Assembly (NCBI GenBank): GCA_902476265.1
Contig: CABSCP010000007.1
Span: forward strand, 70,428-134,427
Length of the DNA stretch: 64,000 nt
DNA from: an uncultured Lachnospiraceae bacterium
Lineage (GTDB): Bacteria; Bacillota; Clostridia; Lachnospirales; Lachnospiraceae
Direction of reading: 5' to 3'
The notes beneath the pieces were generated by a model. It was not told the origin of the DNA, did not search any database, and saw only the letters and a list, made by a program, of their open reading frames with translations. Positions 43,547-51,071 of the stretch are shown piece by piece (position 1 is the stretch's first letter; every line of letters starts with the position of its first letter). The position numbers and the translations under genes are program-made.

Positions 43547-44581
43547 ATGCACAAATTAGGAAAACTTGGACTGACTGTTGCCGCCTGCGTGATGGTTGCA
43601 GGGATGACAGTGAATGCAGGTTCTGCTGAAAATACGATTCACAAAACGATCCAGTCTGCCGGAGTGGGCACGATCCTGGATGAATCGGTGGATACCGAAC
43701 AGTGCCTTGCCGCGGCGGAGAACGCAAAAGAAGAGCGCAAGAAGATTTACGGATATGAGAATCTGGGAATCGCCAAGGTTAACGACTGGCTCAATGTCAG
43801 AAAGACGGCGGAAGAAGGCGGAGAACTGGTAGGAAAGCTTCCCAAATATGCAGGGGCGGACGTGCTGGGAGAAGAGAACGGCTGGTATCAGATCAGATCC
43901 GGTAAGGTGACCGGATATGTGAAAGCCGATTACATGCTCACCGGGGCAGAAGCCAGAGAGCTGGCGGACAGAGAAGCGGCGGATATGGCGGTATGCAATT
44001 CCGGCGGCCTGTATGTCAGGGAAGCGCCCAGCACGGAATCTTCCATCCTGACGCAGATTGCGGAAGGGGAGGAACTGGAAGTGGTGGAAGTTCAGGATGA
44101 ATGGGTCAAGATCATGCTGGACGATGAAGAAGCATATGTTTTTAAGGAATATGTGGATATTTCCAAAAAGCTGGAGAAAGCGGTCAGCATGACCGAATTA
44201 AAATATGGCCAGGGCGTATCCGATGTGCGCGTGGATCTGGTCAATTATGCGAAACAGTTTTTGGGGAACCCCTATGTATGGGGAGGTACAAGCCTGACAA
44301 ACGGGGCGGACTGTTCCGGTTTCGTTCTGAGTATTTTCAAGAAATATGGCGTAAGCCTGCCGCATCATTCCGGCAGTCAGGAGAAGATCGGGACGAAAAT
44401 CAGCCTTTCCGAAGCCAAGCCCGGCGATCTGATTTTCTATGCGAAAAACGGCGTGGTGAACCATGTTGCCATTTATATCGGCGGAGGGCAGGTCATCCAT
44501 GCCAGCAACCCCAGAACAGGGATCAGGATATCAAATGCTACCTACCGGACCCCTTACAGTGTCAGAAGGGTGCTGTCCTGA
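43547..44581 (+). CDS. secreted SH3-domain NlpC/P60 peptidoglycan hydrolase
   Basis: Protein of 344 residues. Signal peptide to about residue 27, a short helical region, two bacterial SH3 domains (about 68-128, VNDWLNVRKTAEEGGELVGKLP; about 143-205, GGLYVREAPSTESSILTQIAEGEEL) that should bind wall peptide, then NlpC/P60 (about 222-344): catalytic Cys in ADCSGFV, His in NHVAIYIGGG, third polar residue in VIHASN. It cleaves peptidoglycan stem peptides outside the cell. It has its own consensus promoter and terminator, suggesting strong constitutive housekeeping expression. Confidence 0.95.
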   Translation: MHKLGKLGLTVAACVMVAGMTVNAGSAENTIHKTIQSAGVGTILDESVDTEQCLAAAENAKEERKKIYGYENLGIAKVNDWLNVRKTAEEGGELVGKLPKYAGADVLGEENGWYQIRSGKVTGYVKADYMLTGAEARELADREAADMAVCNSGGLYVREAPSTESSILTQIAEGEELEVVEVQDEWVKIMLDDEEAYVFKEYVDISKKLEKAVSMTELKYGQGVSDVRVDLVNYAKQFLGNPYVWGGTSLTNGADCSGFVLSIFKKYGVSLPHHSGSQEKIGTKISLSEAKPGDLIFYAKNGVVNHVAIYIGGGQVIHASNPRTGIRISNATYRTPYSVRRVLS

Positions 44582-44593
44582 CGATATTTTTAG

Positions 44594-44624
44594 AAAAAAG
44601 TCTCTCTGCAGAGACTTTTTTCTG
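44594..44624 (+). terminator. terminator of the NlpC/P60 gene
   Basis: AAAAAAGTCTCT and AGAGACTTTTTT form a perfect 12-bp stem with a CTGC loop; the right arm provides the T-run. Confidence 0.92.
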
Positions 44625-44653
44625 TTTACAGGACAATGTTTCTGTGCTACAAT
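44625..44653 (+). promoter_or_regulatory. rpsO promoter
   Basis: TTTACA (44625-44630), 17-base spacer ending TGC, TACAAT (44648-44653), immediately behind the previous terminator. Confidence 0.8.
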
Positions 44654-44659
44654 TATCAG

Positions 44660-44740
44660 GTATGAATTCAGCCGATGCTCAGGTTTGGGACACTCCGACC
44701 CATATCTTAGTGTCAGGCGGTCAAATAAAAGGAGGAATTA
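44660..44740 (+). promoter_or_regulatory. rpsO leader, candidate S15 autoregulatory RNA
   Basis: The 80-base leader contains GACACT (44689-44694) and AGTGTC (44709-44714), which pair around CCGACCCATATCTT, close to the ribosome site AGGAGG. S15 represses its own message through leader structures in several bacteria; whether this one binds S15 is inferred from position only. Confidence 0.45.
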
Positions 44741-44742
44741 CC

Positions 44743-45009
44743 ATGATTTCCAAAGAAAAGAAAACAGCGATCATCAAAGAGTATGCAAGAACAGAAGGCG
44801 ACACAGGTTCACCGGAAGTTCAGGTTGCAGTACTGACAGCAAGAATCCAGGAGTTAACCGAGCACTTAAAGAGCAATCCGAAGGATCACCACTCCAGAAG
44901 AGGTCTGCTTCAGATGGTTGGTCAGAGAAGAGGTCTGCTGGATTACTTAAAGAAGAATGATATTGAAAGATATCGTTCCCTGATCGAAAGACTTGGCATC
45001 AGAAAATAA
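44743..45009 (+). CDS. rpsO: 30S ribosomal protein S15
   Basis: Protein of 88 residues, exact family length. MISKEKKTAIIKEYARTEGDTGSPEVQVA and HHSRRGLLQMVGQRRGLLDYLKK are diagnostic; it binds the central domain of 16S rRNA. GGAGG lies seven bases before the ATG. rpsO followed by pnp is a widely conserved pair. Confidence 0.98.
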   Translation: MISKEKKTAIIKEYARTEGDTGSPEVQVAVLTARIQELTEHLKSNPKDHHSRRGLLQMVGQRRGLLDYLKKNDIERYRSLIERLGIRK

Positions 45010-45019
45010 TTCATGAGAT

Positions 45020-45066
45020 AAGGCGGAGAACCGGCCGGTTTTAACAGCCGGCATTCCGCCTTATTT
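45020..45066 (+). terminator. rpsO terminator
   Basis: AAGGCGGA (45020-45027) pairs with TCCGCCTT (45055-45062); an inner CCGGC stem adds to it; TATTTTCT follows. Confidence 0.8.
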
Positions 45067-45108
45067 TCTCATTCCTGACTGTTAGGAGGAGGGCACAGGC
45101 CCCGGGTG

Positions 45109-45179
45109 GAAGAGTGCTTCCGAGACCACTGATAAGCATATCGCAGAGCGGTGTTTTTATCAGTAGTTTCGGCATCTTC
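45109..45179 (+). promoter_or_regulatory. long hairpin in the pnp leader
   Basis: GAAG, CCGAGAC and ACTGATAA on the left pair in order with TTATCAGT, GTTTCGG and CTTC on the right, giving an interrupted stem of about 20 bp 60 bases before pnp. In enterobacteria pnp is autoregulated through an RNase III-cut leader hairpin; this could be an analogous site (inference). Confidence 0.6.
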
Positions 45180-45241
45180 TACCTGATTTTCGTACATGGC
45201 GCAGCCATGTCTGCATCACAAAGAAAAGGAGAGATGACGAA

Positions 45242-47332
45242 ATGTACAAGACATTTACAATGGAACTGGCCGGACGCACTTTAAAGGTTGACGTGGGCCG
45301 TGTCGCTGCACAGGCAAACGGTGCGGCATTTATGCAGTATGGTGAGACAACCGTACTTTCTACCGCTACGGCGAGTGAGAAACCGAGAGAGGGAATCGAC
45401 TTCTTTCCCCTGTCTGTAGAATTTGAAGAGAAGTTATATGCCGTTGGCAAAATTCCCGGCGGTTTCAATAAGAGAGAGGGGAAAGCGAGTGAGAACTCTG
45501 TCCTGACAAGCCGTGTGATCGACCGGCCCATGCGCCCTCTGTTCCCCAAGGATTACCGCAATGACGTGACATTAAACAATCTGGTTATGTCCGTGGATCC
45601 TGCCTGCCGTCCCGAACTGGTGGCAATGCTGGGTTCCGCAATTGCGACCTCTATCTCAGACATCCCCTTCGCTGGCCCCTGCGCCATGACTCAGGTGGGC
45701 CTTATGGACGGTGAATTTATCATCAACCCCAGCCAGGAACAGTGGAAGAAGGGCGATCTTCAGCTGACTGTGGCTTCCACCGGTGAAAAGGTGATCATGA
45801 TCGAAGCGGGCGCCAATGAAGTGCCGGAAGACAAAATGATCGAAGCGATTTATCTGGCTCATGATGTGAACCAGACGATCATCGCGTTTATCAACAATAT
45901 TGTGGCGGAAGTGGGCAAACCCAAACATGAGTATACCAGCTGTGCGGTGCCGGAAGAACTGTTCACAGCGATAAAAGAGATCGTTCCTCCCGAAGAAATG
46001 GAAGCGGCTGTTTTCACAGATGTGAAGCAGGTGCGTGAGGAAAATATCCGCAAGATCACAGAGCGTCTGGAAGAAGCTTTTGCGGAGAAGGAAGAATGGC
46101 TGGCTGTATTGGGCGAAGCCGTTTACCAGTACCAGAAAAAGACTGTCCGCAAGATGATCTTAAAAGATCACAAGAGACCCGACGGACGTGCCATCAACCA
46201 GATCCGTCCTCTGGCAGCAGAGGTTGACATCATTCCCAGAGTGCACGGCTCCGGCATGTTCACCAGGGGTCAGACACAGATCTGCAACGTATGTACTCTG
46301 GCTCCGCTTTCTGAAATGCAGCGGATCGACGGTCTGGATGAAAACGAAGTGAACAAGAGATATATGCATCATTATAACTTCCCGTCCTACTCCGTAGGCG
46401 AGACAAAACCTTCCAGAGGTCCCGGACGCCGTGAGATCGGCCATGGCGCTCTGGCGGAAAAGGCTCTGATGCCCGTGCTTCCCACAGAGGAAGAATTCCC
46501 TTATGCAATCAGAACCGTATCCGAAACTTTTGAATCCAACGGTTCCACCTCTCAGGCTTCTGTCTGTGCGTCCACTCTGTCCCTGATGGCAGCGGGCGTG
46601 CCGATCAAAAAGCAGGTAGCCGGCATTTCCTGTGGTCTGGTAACCGGCGATACGGATGATGACTACCTGGTTCTGACCGATATCCAGGGCCTGGAAGATT
46701 TCTTCGGCGACATGGACTTTAAGGTGGCGGGCACTCATGACGGCATTACCGCGATCCAGATGGATATCAAGATCCACGGCCTGACAAGACCGATTGTGGA
46801 AGAAGCCATCGCCAGAACCAAAGAAGCGAGAGAATATATCATCAATGAGATTTTGACTCCCTGTATCGCTCACCCCAGAGCGGAAGTCGGTCCTTATGCA
46901 CCCAAGATCATTTCCATTCAGATCGATCCTGAAAAGATCGGCGATGTGGTGGGACAGAGAGGAAAGACCATCAACGAAATCATTGCCCGCACCGGCGTGA
47001 AGATCGATATTACGGATGACGGTAACGTTTCCGTATGCGGCACGGATAAGGAAATGATGGATAAGGCTGTGGAGATGATTAAGACTATCGTAACAGACTT
47101 TGAAGCGGGCCAGATCTTTAAAGGAACTGTTGTGAGCATTAAAGAGTTCGGCGCGTTTGTAGAATTTGCCCCCGGAAAAGAAGGAATGGTGCACATTTCC
47201 AAGATTGCAAAAGAGCGGATCAACCGTGTTGAGGACGTCCTGACATTGGGCGATAAAGTAACTGTTGTCTGCCTTGGCAAGGATAAGATGGGCAGAATGA
47301 GCTTCTCCATGAAGGATGTAGCGCAGCTGTAA
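45242..47332 (+). CDS. pnp: polyribonucleotide nucleotidyltransferase (PNPase)
   Basis: Protein of 696 residues, a phosphorolytic 3'-5' exoribonuclease. Two RNase PH domains (MYKTFTMELAGRTLKVDVGRVAAQANGAA; RPDGRAINQIRPLAAEVDIIPRVHGSGMFTRGQTQ; GTHDGITAIQMDIKIHGL), the helical linker, a KH domain (IGDVVGQRGKTINEIIARTGVKIDI) and S1 (GTVVSIKEFGAFVEFAPGKEGMVHIS). AAGGAGAG precedes the ATG. Follows rpsO after a terminator, with a structured leader. Confidence 0.98.
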   Translation: MYKTFTMELAGRTLKVDVGRVAAQANGAAFMQYGETTVLSTATASEKPREGIDFFPLSVEFEEKLYAVGKIPGGFNKREGKASENSVLTSRVIDRPMRPLFPKDYRNDVTLNNLVMSVDPACRPELVAMLGSAIATSISDIPFAGPCAMTQVGLMDGEFIINPSQEQWKKGDLQLTVASTGEKVIMIEAGANEVPEDKMIEAIYLAHDVNQTIIAFINNIVAEVGKPKHEYTSCAVPEELFTAIKEIVPPEEMEAAVFTDVKQVREENIRKITERLEEAFAEKEEWLAVLGEAVYQYQKKTVRKMILKDHKRPDGRAINQIRPLAAEVDIIPRVHGSGMFTRGQTQICNVCTLAPLSEMQRIDGLDENEVNKRYMHHYNFPSYSVGETKPSRGPGRREIGHGALAEKALMPVLPTEEEFPYAIRTVSETFESNGSTSQASVCASTLSLMAAGVPIKKQVAGISCGLVTGDTDDDYLVLTDIQGLEDFFGDMDFKVAGTHDGITAIQMDIKIHGLTRPIVEEAIARTKEAREYIINEILTPCIAHPRAEVGPYAPKIISIQIDPEKIGDVVGQRGKTINEIIARTGVKIDITDDGNVSVCGTDKEMMDKAVEMIKTIVTDFEAGQIFKGTVVSIKEFGAFVEFAPGKEGMVHISKIAKERINRVEDVLTLGDKVTVVCLGKDKMGRMSFSMKDVAQL

Positions 47333-47361
47333 ACTTCGATGTACAGTGGAATATAGAACAG

Positions 47362-47404
47362 AAAGCTGTCACAGGCAAGAGAAACCTGCGGCAGCTTTTT
47401 TTCT
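47362..47404 (+). terminator. pnp terminator
   Basis: AAAGCTGTC pairs with GGCAGCTTT (one G-U), an inner ACAGG/CCTG extends the stem, and a run of T follows. Confidence 0.8.
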
Positions 47405-47501
47405 CTTTTTTTATCCAACAGAATTTGTCATTTGGAAAACATATTGTATCTAATTTAATGCAAAATGTTGTAGATGTGATAAGATATCTTAAGGGAGACA
47501 A

Positions 47502-47558
47502 AGTTAGATATAGTTAGATGAATGAATTTACATAATTCTGCAGACCGTTTTACATAAT
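47502..47558 (+). repeat. two direct-repeat pairs before the LytTR gene
   Basis: AGTTAGAT occurs at 47502-47509 and 47512-47519 (10-bp step). TTTACATAAT occurs at 47527-47536 and 47549-47558 (22-bp step). LytTR proteins bind tandem direct repeats in phase with the helix, so these are candidate sites for the gene that follows. Confidence 0.5.
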
Positions 47559-47571
47559 AGAGGAGAAAGCT

Positions 47572-48285
47572 ATGAGGAAAATTGCGATTTGTGACAGCAG
47601 TCCGGAAGTATTGAATAGGATGCAGGAAATGCTGAACGGGCAATACGGGGGAGAACTGCAGGTTGTGATATATCCGACAAACAGGGAAATGCTGGGGGCC
47701 TGGCAGAAAGATGAGCGAAAGAAGGCCGATATCGCCATTATGGAACTGAAGGAGAACGAAGAAGAGGGAATCGGAATCGCCCGTCAGGTCCGGGAGATTT
47801 TCGGTGATGTAAAAATCATTTTTTTCACGGATTCCCTGGAAAGTGCGGAGGATATTTTCGACGCGGATCCGGTGTACCTTCTGATCAAACCCGTGAAACA
47901 GGAAAAGCTTTTTGAAGCGGTTGACCGGGCGTTGGAACAGATGGAAGGAAGAGATGCGGAATCCGTAACGCTGATTTCCAAAAGTTTTATTGCCAGGGTG
48001 AAGGCGTCGAGCATCTGTTATGTGGAGAGTGAAAGACGCATTCTGACGGTACACTGCCGGGAAGAGGATATCCGGGTGAACATGAAGCTGAGCGATCTGG
48101 AGGGCAGGCTGCCGGAATATTTTCTCAGGATCCATCAGAGCTATCTGGTGAATATGAAACAGATCCGTTTCTTTTCTGCAAAAGGAGTGGAATTGTATGA
48201 CGGGCGCATTATTCCGGTGAGCAGACCGAGATATGCCAGGACGAAAGAAATCTTTCTTCAATTTTTAGGAGAAAAAGAGGTATAA
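47572..48285 (+). CDS. LytTR-family regulator with degenerate receiver domain
   Basis: Protein of 237 residues. The N-terminal half has a receiver-like fold (MRKIAICDSSPEVLNRMQEML; VKIIFFTDSLESAEDIFD; PVYLLIKPVKQEKLFEAVD) but the phospho-acceptor position reads MEL with Glu58 instead of Asp, and only Asp8 remains of the acidic pair. The C-terminal LytTR domain (about 138-232; VTLISKSFIARVKASSICYVESERR, FLRIHQSYLVNMKQI) looks intact. No histidine kinase is adjacent. It may act without phosphorylation, with Glu mimicking phospho-Asp. AGAGGAG precedes the ATG. Confidence 0.88.
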   Translation: MRKIAICDSSPEVLNRMQEMLNGQYGGELQVVIYPTNREMLGAWQKDERKKADIAIMELKENEEEGIGIARQVREIFGDVKIIFFTDSLESAEDIFDADPVYLLIKPVKQEKLFEAVDRALEQMEGRDAESVTLISKSFIARVKASSICYVESERRILTVHCREEDIRVNMKLSDLEGRLPEYFLRIHQSYLVNMKQIRFFSAKGVELYDGRIIPVSRPRYARTKEIFLQFLGEKEV

Positions 48286-48370
48286 AGAATTCCGAATCTT
48301 CCGATACTAGAATACAGAAAACAGGATGCGGGCGAAAAGGCCGGATGCATCGGGTACGGAGGGTTTCAGT

Positions 48371-49432
48371 ATGGATGATCGAAAAGAAGAAAAGGCGCTG
48401 GGAGAAAAAGCGATGTTTGCCTGCGGCACACAGAGCATTAAATTCCCGGTGCCTGTTTTTATCAGGGAAAGCGCTTGTATTGTGGGAAAAAAAGAAGGGG
48501 AGGGACCCCTGGGAGATCTTTTTGATATGACCGGAGAGGATGATCTGTTTGGCTGTCCTACCTGGGAAGAAGCGGAAAGCAGTTTGCAGCGGGACGCCCT
48601 GCATCTGGCGGTGAAAAAGGCAGGAATTAACACCACGGATTTACGTTTTTTATTTGCGGGAGATCTGTTGGGACAAAGCATCGCTACCAGCTTCGGTCTG
48701 GCTCAGTATGAAAAACCGCTGTTCGGGCTTTACGGCGCCTGCTCCACCTGCGGACTTTCCCTGAGTCTGGGAGCGATGGCCGTCAGCGGCGGATTCGCTG
48801 ATTATGTAGGCTGTGTCACCAGCAGTCATTTTGCCAGTGCGGAAAAAGAATTCCGTTTTCCCTTAGGCTACGGAAACCAGCGTCCCCTGTCCGCCACATG
48901 GACGGTGACCGGCAGCGGTGCATTCATTTTAAGCGGCAGCAGAGGAAATAAGTCCCGGGCAATCATTACGGGACTCACACCGGGGAAAATTGTGGATTTC
49001 GGCCTCAAGGATTCCATGAACATGGGAGCCTGCATGGCCCCGGCAGCAGCAGATACTATTTACCAGAATCTGCAGGATTTCGGGCGCAGGCCGGAGGACT
49101 ATGACCGGATCATCACCGGGGATCTGGGAACGGTGGGGCAGCGGGCGCTGCTTGACCTTCTGCTGGAACGGGAAATCGATATTTCCAAACAGCATATGGA
49201 CTGCGGTATCGAAATTTTTGACAGCGAGAAACAGGATACCCATGCAGGCGGTTCCGGCTGCGGCTGTTCCGCTACGGTTCTCTCCGCATATATCTTAAAA
49301 AAGGTGGAGGAAGGCATCTGGAAAAGAGTGCTTTTTGTGCCTACCGGAGCGCTTTTGTCAAAGACGAGTTTTAATGAAGGACAGAACGTGCCTGGCATCG
49401 CCCACGGCGTGGTGATTGAGCATATCGAGTAA
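48371..49432 (+). CDS. spoVAD: stage V sporulation protein AD
   Basis: Protein of 353 residues, thiolase-like fold, part of the SpoVA channel that moves dipicolinic acid into the forespore. The start MDDRKEEK follows GGAGGG. Family sequence: SIKFPVPVFIRESACIVGKKEGEGPLGD, LFAGDLLGQSIATSFGLAQY, LYGACSTCGLSLSLGAMAV, HFASAEKEFRFPLGYGNQRPLSATWTVTGSGAF, GDLGTVGQRALLDLL. Usually spoVAC and spoVAE flank it; here neither is adjacent: a LytTR gene lies upstream and mobile debris downstream. Confidence 0.95.
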   Translation: MDDRKEEKALGEKAMFACGTQSIKFPVPVFIRESACIVGKKEGEGPLGDLFDMTGEDDLFGCPTWEEAESSLQRDALHLAVKKAGINTTDLRFLFAGDLLGQSIATSFGLAQYEKPLFGLYGACSTCGLSLSLGAMAVSGGFADYVGCVTSSHFASAEKEFRFPLGYGNQRPLSATWTVTGSGAFILSGSRGNKSRAIITGLTPGKIVDFGLKDSMNMGACMAPAAADTIYQNLQDFGRRPEDYDRIITGDLGTVGQRALLDLLLEREIDISKQHMDCGIEIFDSEKQDTHAGGSGCGCSATVLSAYILKKVEEGIWKRVLFVPTGALLSKTSFNEGQNVPGIAHGVVIEHIE

Positions 49433-49502
49433 GAAGCAGAGGACGACCGGGAGGGAAGGATGAATTGTTCCCTGTCAGGCAAACAATTTAAGAAATAACT
49501 TT

Positions 49503-49534
49503 CTGCCAGCAGGGTATTGCCTGCTGGCAGTTTT
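49503..49534 (+). terminator. spoVAD terminator
   Basis: CTGCCAGCAGG and CCTGCTGGCAG form a perfect 11-bp stem, followed by TTTTAT. It is also the border between backbone and accessory island. Confidence 0.92.
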
Positions 49535-49547
49535 ATGTTTACCCGGT

Positions 49548-49690
49548 GGGGATATGTTCTAACGAGCGCAAGTCTCGAATTCACTCAGCAGTGGGAACGA
49601 TATAGCTGAACACCAAGGCTCTCGCCATGAGAGTTAAGAAGGCTGAAGAGTGAAAAACGGAGGACAGAATACCCGGATATGGAATTAGCA
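49548..49690 (+). mobile_element. group II intron 5' (domain I) fragment, copy 1
   Basis: The stretch TGTTCTAACGAGCGCAAGTC ... GATATAGCTGAA ... GAGGACAGAATACCCGG aligns in order with the better-kept copy at 59449 (TGTTTCTAACCGGTGTAAGTT ... GATATAGCCGAAGGCAAGG). No intron-encoded reverse transcriptase follows, and the 5' GTGCG end is missing, so this is a decayed remnant. Between it and the next gene (49691-50016) only broken coding-like frames are seen, one of which ends in a peptide DYQQAALQEYFGNVPAVLG of unknown family. Confidence 0.6.
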
Positions 49691-50016
49691 GGGGATGTAT
49701 GGAAAAAGTTTCCGGATCCTATAGCCAGAAGCGGCAGGTTCCTGCGCTTGTGGCATTCTTTGCGCAAAGGACAGAGGGGTTTGTGTTTATAATACCGGGA
49801 ACACAGCGTGATGAAATGGGCAAAGAGTACACAATGGACATTCCGGATGCGGGCCGCGGACAGAACACAGCGGATCGGAAAAGGGAAAGCCATCTGTCTG
49901 GATTACCAGCAGGCAGCTTTACAGGAATACTTTGGAAATGTGCCGGCAGTTTTGGGGCTGGACAGCAAAAAAACAGGAGAACTGATAGGACAGAGAGACG
50001 AATGAGGTGGGAAGGG

Positions 50017-50997
50017 ATGGAAAAGAGATTTACAACCGGTAATGCCACAGTGGATTCCCTGGGGAAAATGCAGTTCACGGGGAATGTCATTCCTCAGATG
50101 TGGTATCAGACGATCCGGAAGGAAACAGGTAAGCCGAACCTGACAGCGATTGTGATCCTTTCGGATATCGTGTACTGGTACCGTCCGGTGGAGATCCGGG
50201 ATGAAGGTACCGGCGCGCTGATTGGGTACCGCAAACGGTTTAAAGCGGACCTCCTGCAGCGAAGTTATCAGCAGCTCTCAGATCAGTTTGTCATTTCAAA
50301 GCGGGATGCGACAAATGCCATTGTAGAACTGGAAAAACTGGGAGTGCTGAAACGGGTGTTCCGGAACCTGGTTATCAATGGGCAGACAGTTCCAAATGTA
50401 TTATTTTTATCGCTGGATGTTTCAGGACTTTTAAAAGTTACTTATCCTGATGCCGGTAAAAAGGAACCTGTCATGCAATTTCAGGAGATATCTCCCAAAT
50501 ATAAGGGAGGTGTCCCTCAAACCGGGGAGATATCCCCTCAAAAGCTGCCGGGATATCCAACCTGTATGGGGGACTATACAGAGAATACATACATAGATTA
50601 CCCAGGAGAATACCCATCCTCTTATCAACAGGCACTGGAAACATTCCGGGATCAGATCGGATATGAAAACCTGATCATAAAATATGCCGGAGACCATAGG
50701 CTGGAAGAGCTGATATCGGTTGCGGTAGAAGTTCTGACATCTCAGGCGGAAACGATCCGTGTGAATAAGGAGGAACGACCGGCAGCACTGGTACAGGCCC
50801 AGTTTGGAAAACTGACGGAAGAGCATATGGAATATGTGCTGGACTGCCTGGAAAAGACAGATAAGAAAATCACTAATATAAGGGCTGTAATGGTGACCTC
50901 ACTTTACAATGCGGTAAATACGTTGAGCTGTTATGCAGGGAACCTGTATCGGTATGATCTGGCACAGGGAACGTTTGAAGGGAGAGAGATAACATAG
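50017..50997 (+). CDS. replication initiator protein A-type protein (ICE/plasmid RepA, DUF6017 tail)
   Basis: Protein of 326 residues; MEKRFTTGNATVD is chosen because AGGTGG lies six bases before. The N-terminal winged-helix RepA_N part (FTGNVIPQMWYQTIRKETGKPNLTAIVILSDIVYWYRP; YRKRFKADLLQRSYQQLSDQFVISKRDATNAIVELEKLGVLKRVFRN) and the C-terminal part (YQQALETFRDQIGYENLI; LTEEHMEYVLDCLEKTDKKITNIRAVMVTSLYNAV) are those of initiators carried by Clostridia integrative conjugative elements. It directly precedes a conjugation coupling protein, a usual order. The rest of the element is missing, so the gene is probably stranded. Confidence 0.85.
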   Translation: MEKRFTTGNATVDSLGKMQFTGNVIPQMWYQTIRKETGKPNLTAIVILSDIVYWYRPVEIRDEGTGALIGYRKRFKADLLQRSYQQLSDQFVISKRDATNAIVELEKLGVLKRVFRNLVINGQTVPNVLFLSLDVSGLLKVTYPDAGKKEPVMQFQEISPKYKGGVPQTGEISPQKLPGYPTCMGDYTENTYIDYPGEYPSSYQQALETFRDQIGYENLIIKYAGDHRLEELISVAVEVLTSQAETIRVNKEERPAALVQAQFGKLTEEHMEYVLDCLEKTDKKITNIRAVMVTSLYNAVNTLSCYAGNLYRYDLAQGTFEGREIT

Positions 50998-51071
50998 AGC
51001 AGAAGAAAAAGAAGGCGGCCATTCTGACAGCGGCACTTCTGTTATGGTATGCCGGGGGATTTTTAGCAATT

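Noticed and set aside
44278..44742. Upstream extension of the S15 frame
   Set aside because: It overlaps the NlpC/P60 gene, its terminator and the rpsO promoter; S15 is complete from the ATG at 44743.
46160..47194. Long minus-strand frame opposite pnp
   Set aside because: pnp is a clear full-length gene; the His/Phe-rich opposite frame is a shadow.
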